Below, in pieces: positions 1-8,441 of a stretch of DNA of 64,000 nucleotides. Position 1 is the stretch's first letter. Each line of letters opens with the position of its first letter. The notes beneath the pieces were generated by a model. The model saw nothing but the letters and a program-made list of their open reading frames with translations, was not told the origin of the DNA and ran no database searches. The stretch lies in contig NZ_CP091881.1 in assembly GCF_022163125.1 (NCBI RefSeq), forward strand, positions 6,200,001 through 6,264,000, given 5' to 3'. A program made the translations under genes and the position numbers. The DNA comes from Paenibacillus sp. HWE-109 (GTDB taxonomy: Bacteria > Bacillota > Bacilli > Paenibacillales > NBRC-103111).

Positions 1-1053
1 GCATTCTTGCATCCTACCATTGCACCTTGGATCTTCTCGGCATACCGCCGCACGGTTACTTCACAACCCAAACTTTGGGGTATGCTTTACCGAAATCAAT
101 ATGAGAAATCGTTGAACCGGTTTGCTGGACTTTTCCTGCACCGCATGTTCTATTCTCAAACCAAAGCGATTATCCAACAATTAAAGCCGGATATTATCAT
201 CTGTACACACCCTTTTCCCAGCATTATAGTATCTCGGTTGAAACGTGCGGGACTTGCTGTCCCCCTCTTCACGATTATTACCGATTATGATGTACATGGC
301 ACGTGGATTGATTCGGCAGTGGACAAGTATCTGGTCTCTACCCCGCTAGTGAGGGAACGCTTATTGGGCCGCGGAGTGCCCGAAACGAATATTGAGGTCA
401 CCGGAATTCCGGTACATCCTAATTTCCGACTAGAGCACAGCAAAGAACAAACCCGCCAGCAATTCGGCTTGAATGCGATGCCTACGGTTATGGTCATGGG
501 CGGCGGTTGGGGCGTTTTTAAGAAGGAAGAAAAAGAAGAGCTCCTTACCTACCTAGCCAGCTGGAGCAAGGATATTCAACTCCTGATCTGTGTGGGAACG
601 AACGAGAAAGCCCGTCAGCAACTGCTGGAGGAAGAGGTTTTCCGGCAGCCTAATGTTCATCTGATCGGTTATACCAATGAAATCAACAAGCTCATGGATA
701 TCTCTGATCTGCTGATTACGAAGCCAGGCGGAATGACGTGTACGGAAGCGATGGCCAAAGGCATCCCAATGCTGTTCTACAGCCCGATTCCGGGACAAGA
801 AGAGAAGAATTGCCAATATTTCCAGGAACAAGGATATGGCCAAAAGATTACGTCACTGGCGATGATCGATCATTGGTTCAAGCTGCTGCTTGAACAATAT
901 CCCGAGCTTTCGCAGCGCAGAAGCAAGATTCGCAACCATCAGAAATACAGCGCGCAGGATTGTTCCTCAACGATTATGCAATATTTGAAGTTATCCGCGA
1001 AGCGACCTTATATTCAGGCATCAACAACTACACCGCTCATACAATGGTATTAA
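1..1053 (+). CDS. MGDG synthase/UgtP-like glycosyltransferase (5' partial)
   Basis: Probable membrane-associated glycosyltransferase that adds a sugar to diacylglycerol or a similar lipid acceptor. The frame is open from base 1, so the real start lies outside the window; the TTG at 7 is not needed as a start. The N-terminal half has the MGDG-synthase pattern (KPDIIICTHPFPS, then TDYDVHGTWID). The C-terminal half has the GT28/GT-B signature: a glycine-rich GGGWGVF loop and the donor-binding stretch ITKPGGMTCTEAMAKG followed by PIPGQEEKN. Length fits the family less its N-terminus. The next gene follows after 25 bp on the same strand. The family is clear; the exact lipid product (glucolipid anchor or other) cannot be read from sequence. 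Confidence 0.85.
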   Translation, partial: AFLHPTIAPWIFSAYRRTVTSQPKLWGMLYRNQYEKSLNRFAGLFLHRMFYSQTKAIIQQLKPDIIICTHPFPSIIVSRLKRAGLAVPLFTIITDYDVHGTWIDSAVDKYLVSTPLVRERLLGRGVPETNIEVTGIPVHPNFRLEHSKEQTRQQFGLNAMPTVMVMGGGWGVFKKEEKEELLTYLASWSKDIQLLICVGTNEKARQQLLEEEVFRQPNVHLIGYTNEINKLMDISDLLITKPGGMTCTEAMAKGIPMLFYSPIPGQEEKNCQYFQEQGYGQKITSLAMIDHWFKLLLEQYPELSQRRSKIRNHQKYSAQDCSSTIMQYLKLSAKRPYIQASTTTPLIQWY

Positions 1054-1078
1054 CCATGTATAGGGCGGTGTTTTCTAT

Positions 1079-1582
1079 ATGGACCCCATTCACCGATTAG
1101 GCAAACCGTTCATCTTCGTGTATTTACTTATGTGGTTCGTTGGCAGTCTATGGATGATGGCCGTGCTTGGCAGTGGAACGGTTCAAGGCAAGCTGCTCGG
1201 TATGGATGTCGTTCAGTATCATGACTATGCCTGTTTCGGATTCGCAGGGGCTCTAGGAGGCGCGTTATACGGGCTGCGCATGTTTCACGAACATTATCAT
1301 GATCTCACTACACAGTGGATCTACTGGTATCTCATGCGGCCTGTGCTCTGCTTTGGCTCAGCTATTATCACCATCGTTCTGTTCGAAAGCGGCATCCTGC
1401 TACTGCAGGTTGGCGATTCCATGGCTGCCCGTATCAGTGTCGCCTTCTTAACTGGCTTCGGCTACGGCAAATTTATGGAGAAGATCCGGGCGTTAACGAC
1501 GACCTTCTTCAATGGCAATGGCAATGGCGGCGCTGGTGGCAATGGTAATGGTAACGGTAACGGCGACAAGCCTCTGCCGTAA
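1079..1582 (+). CDS. Membrane protein with Gly/Asn-rich tail, unknown function
   Basis: A 167-residue protein with about four hydrophobic segments (roughly residues 11-31, 50-68, 80-112 and 114-135) and a low-complexity tail (about 145-167) made almost only of Asn and Gly, ending DKPLP. The tail is encoded by GGCAAT/GGTAAC-type triplet repeats, so it is likely to vary in length between strains. The ribosome binding site before the ATG is weak (TAGGGCGGTG). It lies 25 bp after the glycosyltransferase and may be co-transcribed with it. I do not recognise a family. Orientation, continuous reading frame and clear membrane topology support a real gene; function is open. Confidence 0.65.
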   Translation: MDPIHRLGKPFIFVYLLMWFVGSLWMMAVLGSGTVQGKLLGMDVVQYHDYACFGFAGALGGALYGLRMFHEHYHDLTTQWIYWYLMRPVLCFGSAIITIVLFESGILLLQVGDSMAARISVAFLTGFGYGKFMEKIRALTTTFFNGNGNGGAGGNGNGNGNGDKPLP

Positions 1583-1639
1583 CTTCATGACGCTTATTTG
1601 TATCTAACCATCGACATCCAAACCATACACGTTCAAACC

Positions 1640-1795
1640 AACCGCATCCAACTATCCACATGCACACCATCGGCATCCAAGCTATCCACTTCCAAACCAC
1701 CGGCATCCAAACCAACCACTTCCAAACCACCGCATCCAAAACAACCACTTCCAAACCACCGCCATCCAAAACAACCACTTCCATACTACATACTC
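1640..1795. repeat. About 30-bp degenerate tandem repeat
   Basis: Between the membrane protein and the deacetylase, a C/A-rich unit (CATCCAAA.CAACCACTTCC followed by AAACCACCG) recurs at 1674, 1704, 1733 and 1763, a period of 29-30 bp, with more decayed copies upstream. It opens spurious frames on both strands (Ser-Lys-Pro rich on one, Trp-rich on the other), which I treat as by-products. The rest of 1583-1868 holds only the deacetylase ribosome binding site. Confidence 0.75.
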
Positions 1796-1868
1796 CCAAA
1801 TCTATCCTGAATTGGATTTCCATATTTGGGGATGCTAACTTAGCAGCCACAACATCCAAGGAGACCCC

Positions 1869-2597
1869 ATGAGAATCATTGCAATTTTGTGTATCGGTTT
1901 ATTTTTGATGCAGTCAGGGGCAAGTGCCGCTCCGAAAAAGGATCGCGCCTACTACGAAACACGGGGAGACATCGTTTGGGAAATCAGGACGGATGAGAAA
2001 GTACTTGCGCTCACGTTCGATGATGGCCCCCATCCGGCTTACACCGCTCAAATACTAGAGCTGCTTAAACAATATGAAGCCAAAGCCACCTTCTTCGTTG
2101 TAGGCAACAAAATCAAGCTATATCCAGACGTTCTTAGTCAAACGCTAAGCCAAGGACATGAAATCGCCAATCACACCTACAGCCATGCCTATTTGAGTCA
2201 GAAAAACAATATCAAGAAGGAAATCAACGACACGGAAGCCCTCATCTATGCCACAACAGGCCGGCGTTCACAGCTGTTCCGTCCACCCGGAGGCTTCTAT
2301 AATGAAAGGCTTGTGCAAATCGTCAGGGATGAAGGCTACAAGATGATTATGTGGAGTTGGCAGCTGGACACCAAAGATTGGGACACGCCAGGCGTGAATA
2401 AGATTGTAAATCGAGTATTAAAGAATGTGAATAACGGCAACATCGTGCTTTTTCACGATTATATTGAAGGTCCTACGCAAACAATTGCCGCTTTGAAAAT
2501 CATTTTGCCAGAGTTAAAAAGCCGCGGATACCGGATGATTACCGTATCGGAGCTGCTTGGCTACAATAAAGCCATACCGGCAAAATCAATTAATTAG
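1869..2597 (+). CDS. Secreted polysaccharide deacetylase (NodB domain, CE4)
   Basis: Metal-dependent deacetylase acting outside the membrane on N-acetylated glycans such as peptidoglycan or chitin oligomers. Residues 1-20 form a signal peptide (ends GASA). The NodB motifs are all present in order: TFDDGP at 49-54 (catalytic base and metal Asp at 51-52), HTYSH at 102-106 (metal His pair), RPPGG at 138-142, the WSWQLDTKDW segment near 162, and LFHD near 194-197. At 242 residues it is essentially signal peptide plus catalytic domain. The start has a good site (AAGGAG, then ACCCC, then ATG). It resembles the PdaA/PdaB-type deacetylases of spore formers, but the subtype cannot be fixed by reading alone. 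Confidence 0.92.
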   Translation: MRIIAILCIGLFLMQSGASAAPKKDRAYYETRGDIVWEIRTDEKVLALTFDDGPHPAYTAQILELLKQYEAKATFFVVGNKIKLYPDVLSQTLSQGHEIANHTYSHAYLSQKNNIKKEINDTEALIYATTGRRSQLFRPPGGFYNERLVQIVRDEGYKMIMWSWQLDTKDWDTPGVNKIVNRVLKNVNNGNIVLFHDYIEGPTQTIAALKIILPELKSRGYRMITVSELLGYNKAIPAKSIN

Positions 2598-2604
2598 ATC
2601 CATG

Positions 2605-2705
2605 CGGCGGCGGCGTGCAGTTCCCTGCGGTTAAGACTGTTTTTCAGTCTTACTGCAGGGGAAATGCGCTCCGCCTTAGCTTTAACGATGTTTTTCAGCG
2701 TTAAT
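2605..2705 (+). terminator. Two successive strong hairpins after the deacetylase
   Basis: The first hairpin (2605-2676) pairs GGCGG...CCCTGC.GTTAAGACTG with CAGTCTTA.TGCAGGG...CCGCC around a TTTTT loop. The second (about 2681-2705) pairs TTAACGATG with CAGCGTTAA around another T-rich loop. No long T tract follows the first stem, so termination is inferred from structure and position just past the stop codon. Confidence 0.55.
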
Positions 2706-2711
2706 ACTGAA

Positions 2712-2950
2712 ATCTAAGAAAAACGGCTTCGCCGCCCTGAGAGATCAGCCTCTTAGTAGCGACAAAACCTGTTAAGGGAACTAGAGGACGCTATATAGGC
2801 AAATAGCAGGGATGCTATGGGATTAGCGCAACTACAGGGTCTTATTTCCTCGAAAAACGCTGAATTTGCCTTGAAACAGCAAAATAGCGGACTATAATTC
2901 CCTCCCTCTGTTCGCACAAGGAGGCTGGAGTAACTCCGCGCTCACTCCAA
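2712..2950 (+). repeat. Dispersed repeat family A, copy A1
   Basis: Contains arms related to GGGAACTACAGGRCGCTATT: direct arms at 2776-2795 and about 2826-2846, and one inverted arm at 2883-2902 (AATAGCGGACTATAATTCCC). The second inverted arm present in other copies is missing. The leader AAGAAAAACGGCTTCGCCGC matches the leader of copy A4 at 57.9 kb. Confidence 0.8.
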
Positions 2951-2976
2951 AACATATAAACTCTTATATTTGCACG

Positions 2977-3268
2977 AAAAACCTAACCTGCGCTAGGTCT
3001 TCAAGTCCATGCACCTTCGCAAGACTCCTTACGAACCCAATAACCTTTATTCGGCCAAAATCGCTCATTCTGAAAATCTAATGAATTCCAGATGCGCTAT
3101 TGCAAGCATTTGATAGCAATTCGGCCAGTAAAGTACCGGATAACGCCAATCCAGTTCATTACATCTCCAAAGTAGCCATTTTCTCGTCGATAAGCATCCT
3201 ACAGTTCATTAGATGCCATTCAAGACCGAAAACCTCCTAAGCAAAGAGGCCTGCGGTGAACGTCAACT
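2977..3268 (+). repeat. Dispersed repeat family B, copy B1
   Basis: Nearly the same sequence as 57566-57858. Arms: GAACCCAATAACCTTTATTC near 3025, a CTAATGAATTCCAGATGCG arm at 3078-3101, then inverted arms ending CCAGTTCATTAC (3138-3162) and GCATCCTACAGTTCATTAG (3194-3212). Two direct arms are followed by two inverted arms at about 50-60 bp spacing. Confidence 0.8.
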
Positions 3269-3321
3269 AAAAGGGAGAACCCCTTAAATTCACCCAAAAC
3301 TTATACGTTCTATTATTACAA

Positions 3322-3350
3322 GAAAAAACCTAGCCCACGGCTAGGTTTCT
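3322..3350 (-). terminator. Terminator of the DUF6583-like gene
   Basis: On the minus strand the stem AAACCTAGCC/GGCTAGGTTT is followed by a run of T. It sits about 120 bp past the stop of the leftward gene. Confidence 0.75.
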
Positions 3351-3467
3351 TACTATATGGTTCGCTGGGAGACAACCTCTTTCAGCTACCTTAATTCGCA
3401 GCGCACCTTCCATCATGGCGAGGAGTCTCAAAGCGCAAACTTGGCAGGGGGCGTCACTCCAGTAAAC

Positions 3468-5345
3468 TTACTTTGCTTTCAATCCTTGCTTTTCCATCGA
3501 CTTCAGCGCTTCCAGCAGTGCTTCCTGCTGTTCAGGCGTCAGATCCTGCAACGAATCGGCAAGCTCTGATTGCAGACTATCTGTATCCAGATTTAAATCC
3601 CAGTCTGACGGGAACTCTTCATCCTCGTAGCCATACCCGTAATCATCTGCACCTGGCAGCATGCCTCCAAGCGGAATCCCTAGATTCTGCAGTAAATCCT
3701 TGTGCGTCTCCATAAACTTCTGTGCCCCTGCCATCAGATCCATCATAAACTGCGTACGATCCTGGTCTGTCATATGCGTGACATCAAGGGAATTATCCTT
3801 CGTATATGCAGGAAGCTTGACTTCCACACCCGTCTCCTGTTTACTATGCAATTTGAACGCCAACGCCTTCAAATCGCTTTCTACTTTGACATCCTTGAAA
3901 GTAAGACTGATATCATAGTTGGCATCCGTTGCATTCCCTTTTTTCTCTGAGGAACTTGTAATCTTGCCCTCCATCGTTCCTTCTGCTTCACCACTGCCGG
4001 ATAATTTAAATGTATAAGTGCCTGATTGTTTCTCGTTCGTTTGGCTCAAATCGTAGTCGACAAGCAGCGTTCCTGCTGTTGCGGCGCTCTTGCTTCCAGT
4101 TTCGTTCACATTGAGCGTTAATTTGCCTTTACCGCCCTTCGCATCCAGATTGGATGTGTTCAGCAGTTTGAGTTCCGTCGTTGCTCCTTGTTCTTCCTTC
4201 ACGTTAGCCGCTAACAGCAAGTGCTGCGGGAACTCTTTATCTTCCCAACTTGCCGCTTTGAGCACGACTTCATTGTTCTTGCCGTTTTCTTTCACATGAA
4301 ACATTAGCTTACGTTCCAAAATGTCATGATCGTTATTGATGTAGACAATCATCTTCCCACCGTCGCCTAAATCGCCTTTTTCAGATGACTTTTTCATCTT
4401 GTCGGCAAAATCTTTCCAAGAATTCGTAAATTTCTCTTGGGTTATCGCCTCGGTTGGATAGCCGCTATCGTTCAACAGTTGAGCCATGTTTTTGGCACGC
4501 GTGAAAATGATGTCCTGCAATACCGTATCGGCGGCAAGTTTGTCTGATAAACTGTTCACCATCCGTTTTACGTCCTCTTGGCTGAATGTAATCGTGATTT
4601 CGCGGCTCTTGATATTGGCATTCTCTTCATTCATGAGACCGTCTTTGACAAGCTGAAACTGACTTTCCTGCAAATTATCGGCATAGAGTTTGGCATATGG
4701 CAGCAATGCTTTCTCGAGCTCATCCTTTTTGATGGAGACAGCTGCCATAACATCGTTGTAGGTCAGTACTTTTTTAGGAATATTGCTGGAATTGAACTCT
4801 TTGCGTAAGGATTCCAAGTCCTTCACATTGACGTAAGCATATTTGTCATAAAAAGCCGGAATACGGACCGCCAGTCGCTCTGGATCAATCGCCGTTTCCA
4901 CATCTAGGAAAGCTGCGTTATCCAGCGTCCATTTGATGTTGTAGACTTGTTTTTGCGCTGAATTGTCCTGCTGGGCATCAACCGAAAGCTTACTCTTCTT
5001 GATAAAGTCCAGAATGGCTTTAGTCTTTGCATCGGAGCTGGCCATATCCAGCGTCAAATCGGAAATCTCGAACAGAGAATGAACCGGCTTGTTAAGCATA
5101 GGTTCCATTTCCTTGCTGTATGTATCCAGGGCTTTGGAAAGTGCCTGCTGAGCGCCTGTCGTTTGTTTGATTTCAGACTGCAAGTAAATCAGCTTCGTGC
5201 TTTTGAAAACATCAAATTGCGCGTAAGCAACAATTCCGCCCCCGCCAACAAGCACAACAACTAGGATAACAGCCGCTATCAGCCAGATGAGACGATTCTT
5301 TTTTCGAGTGGGACCTTGCCCAAATTGATTGTCAAACGTAGTCAT
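3468..5345 (-). CDS. Large single-pass membrane protein, DUF6583-like
   Basis: A 625-residue protein with a short basic cytoplasmic N-terminus, one transmembrane helix (about residues 19-42, rich in Val/Ile/Gly) and a long extracellular, Lys/Asp/Ser-rich domain with repeated beta-type patterns (KGKLTLNVNETG, SGTYTFKLSGSG). It ends in an acidic, Tyr/Gly-containing stretch and a Gln/Glu-rich helix. I recall this layout from the DUF6583 family of Paenibacillus-type bacteria; no biochemical function is known to me. I chose the ATG at 5345 because GGAGGGGTTACAAAA precedes it; the frame stays open 14 codons further upstream without a better site. It is flanked by its own terminator and looks monocistronic. 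Confidence 0.75.
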   Translation of the reverse strand: MTTFDNQFGQGPTRKKNRLIWLIAAVILVVVLVGGGGIVAYAQFDVFKSTKLIYLQSEIKQTTGAQQALSKALDTYSKEMEPMLNKPVHSLFEISDLTLDMASSDAKTKAILDFIKKSKLSVDAQQDNSAQKQVYNIKWTLDNAAFLDVETAIDPERLAVRIPAFYDKYAYVNVKDLESLRKEFNSSNIPKKVLTYNDVMAAVSIKKDELEKALLPYAKLYADNLQESQFQLVKDGLMNEENANIKSREITITFSQEDVKRMVNSLSDKLAADTVLQDIIFTRAKNMAQLLNDSGYPTEAITQEKFTNSWKDFADKMKKSSEKGDLGDGGKMIVYINNDHDILERKLMFHVKENGKNNEVVLKAASWEDKEFPQHLLLAANVKEEQGATTELKLLNTSNLDAKGGKGKLTLNVNETGSKSAATAGTLLVDYDLSQTNEKQSGTYTFKLSGSGEAEGTMEGKITSSSEKKGNATDANYDISLTFKDVKVESDLKALAFKLHSKQETGVEVKLPAYTKDNSLDVTHMTDQDRTQFMMDLMAGAQKFMETHKDLLQNLGIPLGGMLPGADDYGYGYEDEEFPSDWDLNLDTDSLQSELADSLQDLTPEQQEALLEALKSMEKQGLKAK

Positions 5346-5452
5346 TTTTGTAACCCCTCCATGTTTAGAAACAGACATAAAGCCCACTTTACCATGGAAT
5401 TAGCTACGTTGTATACCATAATTTGGTTTTCATTACTTTTTACATAGGACAA

Positions 5453-5498
5453 AAGGCCGCCCCCTAGGTTATGAAACCTAGAGTTGCAGCCTTTTTTT
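5453..5498. terminator. Hairpin terminator between two leftward genes
   Basis: A long stem (AAGGC...CTAGGTT-ATG-AAACCTAG...GCCTT) has T runs on both sides. It lies just past the stop of the Asp-box lipoprotein gene (leftward) and can also work on the plus strand, where the T tract is longer. Confidence 0.75.
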
Positions 5499-5501
5499 CA
5501 A

Positions 5502-6698
5502 TCATTTGGGTGCATCGAAGGTATGCGCCTTTTGCCATTTCACACCACCGTTAGTGGTGGTATACATCACGCTCGGCTGCGCAGTATCATTCGTCAGCAG
5601 CCAGCCGTGGTTCGCGTCGGCCATTGCCAGCAGCAGCTCGCCGTAGCCAGTGAACGATTCTTGGCCGTTCACCCATGTTTTGCCGCCGTCCTTCGTCCAT
5701 CCAACGGAGTTCGGCTTATCGCAGCTCGGGCACTGCCCGCCCATGAACGCTACGTCAGGACTGACGACGTACAAGGGTCCGGGCTTGGTGCCCGTGTTCT
5801 TTGGCCCTGTGTTGTCTCCTGCCTGGAACCCAGGGGCAGGTCCGCCGCCAGCGGTGCTGTTCGCCAGAACCGTCTGCCAGTTCTTCCCGCCATCCTTCGT
5901 ATGGAACAGCGAGTAGGAAGTTTGAGTCATGCCTGATTCGCCAATCAGCTCGACCCAGGCATCGTCAGCACCTGCTGAGCGAATCACCGCTCCCGTAGGG
6001 GCAACTGCGGATTTACGCGACAGGACGGCTTTCCACGTTTTGCCTCCATCCTGCGTACGGTCTACTTCAATCGCATCTTTCACCTGCTTCACGGCCCAAC
6101 CGTTCTTGGCGTCATGAAAATAAGCATCTCCGACCGTCCCTTCGGGTACAGGCATCTTCGTCCACTTCACACCACCGTCAACGGTATGCGCATTACCGCT
6201 AAAAGCTTCTTGCTTCGTGACGAAATGCAAGAATGCAGCATTCGGCATTTGCCCTACGGAAGCCCAATGCTGACCTCCGTCTTTGGTGTTCACCAGCTTG
6301 CCTTCCTCGCCAAACACGGCCCAGGCATCTTGACCGTTCAAGGCAAAAATCTGTTTGGCATCCCCCGCCCCTTGGTATTGAACCTGCCACTGAGTCCCGC
6401 CATCATTCGTATGTGCGATCCAGCCTTTGCCGCCAATCCATCCTGACTTGGCATCCGCTAAGCGCACAGCGGTTATCGTAGACATCGATACGTTCGATGA
6501 AGATGTGCTTTTGTTCGGAACTGTGGTTGGAGCCGCAGTTGGGGTTGGAGCCGGAGCTGTAGGAGCTGCGGATGCTGTCGCTGACAAAGTCGGTGATTCC
6601 GTAACGGCAACCGCTCCGCTTGCGCCTCCCGAAGACTGGCAACCTGTTAGGGCGAAAAGGGTTATCGCTGCTATTGGCATATATTTTTTAATCATCAT
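5502..6698 (-). CDS. Lipoprotein with Asp-box (BNR/YCF48-like) propeller repeats
   Basis: Secreted, lipid-anchored beta-propeller protein of unknown partner. The N-terminus is a lipoprotein signal (ALTGC, lipid Cys near residue 20), followed by a Pro/Ala/Thr linker to about residue 65. The rest carries seven Asp-box-like repeats of the form T.DGG..W: NDGGTQW, KDGGQHW, VDGGVKW, QDGGKTW, KDGGKNW, KDGGKTW and TNGGVKW, consistent with a propeller of about seven blades. Such repeats occur in sialidases, sortilin and photosystem assembly factors, but no sialidase catalytic residues stand out, so a binding or assembly role is more likely than hydrolysis. The ATG at 6698 is followed by a basic start, MMIKKYMP. 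Convergent terminator at 5453-5498. Confidence 0.8.
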   Translation of the reverse strand: MMIKKYMPIAAITLFALTGCQSSGGASGAVAVTESPTLSATASAAPTAPAPTPTAAPTTVPNKSTSSSNVSMSTITAVRLADAKSGWIGGKGWIAHTNDGGTQWQVQYQGAGDAKQIFALNGQDAWAVFGEEGKLVNTKDGGQHWASVGQMPNAAFLHFVTKQEAFSGNAHTVDGGVKWTKMPVPEGTVGDAYFHDAKNGWAVKQVKDAIEVDRTQDGGKTWKAVLSRKSAVAPTGAVIRSAGADDAWVELIGESGMTQTSYSLFHTKDGGKNWQTVLANSTAGGGPAPGFQAGDNTGPKNTGTKPGPLYVVSPDVAFMGGQCPSCDKPNSVGWTKDGGKTWVNGQESFTGYGELLLAMADANHGWLLTNDTAQPSVMYTTTNGGVKWQKAHTFDAPK

Positions 6699-6928
6699 TT
6701 TTGCGCCTCTCTCTTGTGTAGAATAATTTTTCTATTTCTATAGACGTAGCTTTCCGGCAAAAAGTTGATACCTTCACCAATTAAACGGATGACAAAATTA
6801 GTATGTCCCATAATCAACCAGACCTATTGGTCTGATTTTCAAAATGAGAAAATAGGCATGACTCCCTCTTAACATGAATACAATCCAATCAAGGAGGGGG
6901 ACTTTGTTACGGAAAGGAAGAGGATCGG

Positions 6929-7942
6929 TTGAGATTCATCTGGGGTAAAAAAGAGTTCACCTTAATGATCATTCCGGGCGCCAACCGCCGTACCGTAAGA
7001 TTCAAGCTTCCGCACAGTAGCCTCTATATTGTGCCCAGCGTGATCCTGCTCGTGCTGATTGGTTTTTTTGTCACGATCTACCTCATGAATACCCACTCCC
7101 ATCGAACAAGAAACAACATGCAGCAAGTGTTCGATGGACAAGAACGCCAACTGGTTGATCAAATTACTCATAAAAATAGTGAACTGGAACAACTTCAAGC
7201 CAATTTGATTGACTTATCCCAGCAGGCCAATGAATTTAAATTGAAGTTGGAAGAAATTAAGAAGATCGATCATGTGATCGAATTGATGAGTGAAACGGAA
7301 GGAGCGAAAGGGACAAGCAAAAAGACCGCCGCACCTAGCACTCAGCAGCCTAAGGGCAAAAACTCCGATATCGGAGGCAGCGATGTCCCCGTTACTTCGC
7401 AAGATGTCTCTCTTTTGGTGAACAGCACCAAAGAAGGACTTTTTTCGTTAGTCGGAGATATTAATGCCCTGCTCCTTCATCTGAATGAATCGGAAGCTAA
7501 GCTGAAAGAAGCACTGTATGTAAGCAGCATCACCCCTACCCTCTGGCCGACGGTAACACACAGTATTACATCCGGTTTCGGCGTACGCATCGATCCCTTT
7601 ACCTCCAAACCCTCCATGCACACAGGCTTCGATCTCGACGGCGAAATGAATGATGACGTGTATGCGACTGCTGCAGGTAAAGTGATTGAAGCCAGCTTTG
7701 ACAACGAACACGGCAATCACATTATTATCGATCACACCCGTGGACTCCAAACCGAGTATATGCATCTGAATAAAATGCTCGTCAAACGCGGAGAATCAGT
7801 AAAGAAAGGTCAAAAGATCGGCCTCATCGGCACGACCGGACGAAGCACAGGCTCTCATCTGCATTACGAAGTCCAGAAGAACGGCGTTCCCATCGACCCC
7901 AAACCTTATCTCAAGACGGATAGAAAGGATGAAAACCCATGA
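6929..7942 (+). CDS. Membrane-anchored M23 (LytM-type) peptidase
   Basis: Peptidoglycan endopeptidase or activator on the outer face of the membrane. Layout: short cytoplasmic start, one transmembrane helix (about 32-52), a coiled coil rich in Gln/Glu/Leu (about 63-125), a linker, and a C-terminal M23 domain from about 208. The zinc ligands of active LytM enzymes are present: H231 and D235 in HTGFD, and the HLHYE motif at 310-314. The start is TTG at 6929, preceded by GGAAAGGAAGAGG. Its stop overlaps the bactofilin start (ATGA), so the two are translationally coupled. An M23 peptidase next to a bactofilin is a recurrent pair known to control cell shape in some bacteria; that role here is inference. 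Confidence 0.92.
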   Translation: MRFIWGKKEFTLMIIPGANRRTVRFKLPHSSLYIVPSVILLVLIGFFVTIYLMNTHSHRTRNNMQQVFDGQERQLVDQITHKNSELEQLQANLIDLSQQANEFKLKLEEIKKIDHVIELMSETEGAKGTSKKTAAPSTQQPKGKNSDIGGSDVPVTSQDVSLLVNSTKEGLFSLVGDINALLLHLNESEAKLKEALYVSSITPTLWPTVTHSITSGFGVRIDPFTSKPSMHTGFDLDGEMNDDVYATAAGKVIEASFDNEHGNHIIIDHTRGLQTEYMHLNKMLVKRGESVKKGQKIGLIGTTGRSTGSHLHYEVQKNGVPIDPKPYLKTDRKDENP

Positions 7943-8385
7943 TAGGAAGCTCGAAAGCAAGACGGATCGACGCCAAAACAACCGATACCTTGATCGGCGG
8001 CAGCACCATCTGTGAAGGTAAAATCATGTCCGAAGCCAGCCTTCGCATCGAGGGCCAACTCAATGGCGACATTGAATGCGCAGGCGATATCACCATTGGG
8101 GAGAACGCTGTCGTGCAATCCAACATCCAGGCCCGCGATGTGATCGTTGCCGGCAAAGTCAAAGGCAATATCCACACCAAGGGCAAGCTCATCGTCACCA
8201 GCTCAGGCGTGCTGGTCGGCAATATTGATGTGCGCTCCTTCGTCATCCAGGAGGGCGGGATCTTCCAAGGCAGCAGTGCGATGAACATCGCCGCAGGCAG
8301 CGAGAAAGGCGGCGGCAAGGTCATCGACGCCAAAGCGCACAAACAGCAGAAGAGCGAGCAGCAAGCTGCTTCTGGCGGAAATTAA
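7939..8385 (+). CDS. Bactofilin
   Basis: Small polymer-forming cytoskeletal protein (bactofilin/DUF583). The core, about residues 15-120, has the repeated beta-helix pattern of alternating Ile/Val and Gly (TLIGGSTICEGKI, LRIEGQLNGDIE, ITIGENAVV, VIVAGKVKGNI). The tail is short and polar (Lys/Gln/Ser). Length (148) is normal. It overlaps the upstream M23 peptidase gene by four bases (ATGA). Bactofilins form filaments at the membrane and can position peptidoglycan hydrolases; the genomic pairing supports such a job. A bidirectional terminator follows. Confidence 0.93.
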   Translation: MIGSSKARRIDAKTTDTLIGGSTICEGKIMSEASLRIEGQLNGDIECAGDITIGENAVVQSNIQARDVIVAGKVKGNIHTKGKLIVTSSGVLVGNIDVRSFVIQEGGIFQGSSAMNIAAGSEKGGGKVIDAKAHKQQKSEQQAASGGN

Positions 8386-8391
8386 AAAAAT

Positions 8392-8438
8392 GAGGCTGTC
8401 TCAAGGTACATAACCTCGAGAGCAGCCTCTTTTTTTTC
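8392..8438. terminator. Shared bidirectional terminator
   Basis: GAGGCTG.CTC..GGT pairs with ACCTCGAGAGCAGCCTC, followed by eight T on the plus strand; the opposite strand has a T run from the A tract at 8384-8390. It separates convergent bactofilin and ABC-importer genes. Confidence 0.9.
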
Positions 8439-8441
8439 TTA

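Larger units (their letters stand above)
2598..3467. other. 870-bp gene-free region carrying repeats A1 and B1
   Basis: I see no convincing gene here. It holds the deacetylase hairpins, one copy of dispersed repeat A (2712-2950), one copy of dispersed repeat B (2977-3268), and the terminator of the leftward gene at 3322-3350. The open frame starting at 3357 on the plus strand has no ribosome binding site and overlaps the end of the leftward gene. Confidence 0.7.

Noticed and set aside
1509..1859. Trp-rich 116-codon minus-strand frame
   Set aside because: It is the antisense of a 30-bp repeat and of the Gly/Asn tail; composition follows the repeat and no start signal is present.
2605..2705. 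Riboswitch or structured RNA
   Set aside because: The two hairpins are simple stems following a stop codon on the same strand, with no conserved core of a known riboswitch and no downstream gene in that direction.
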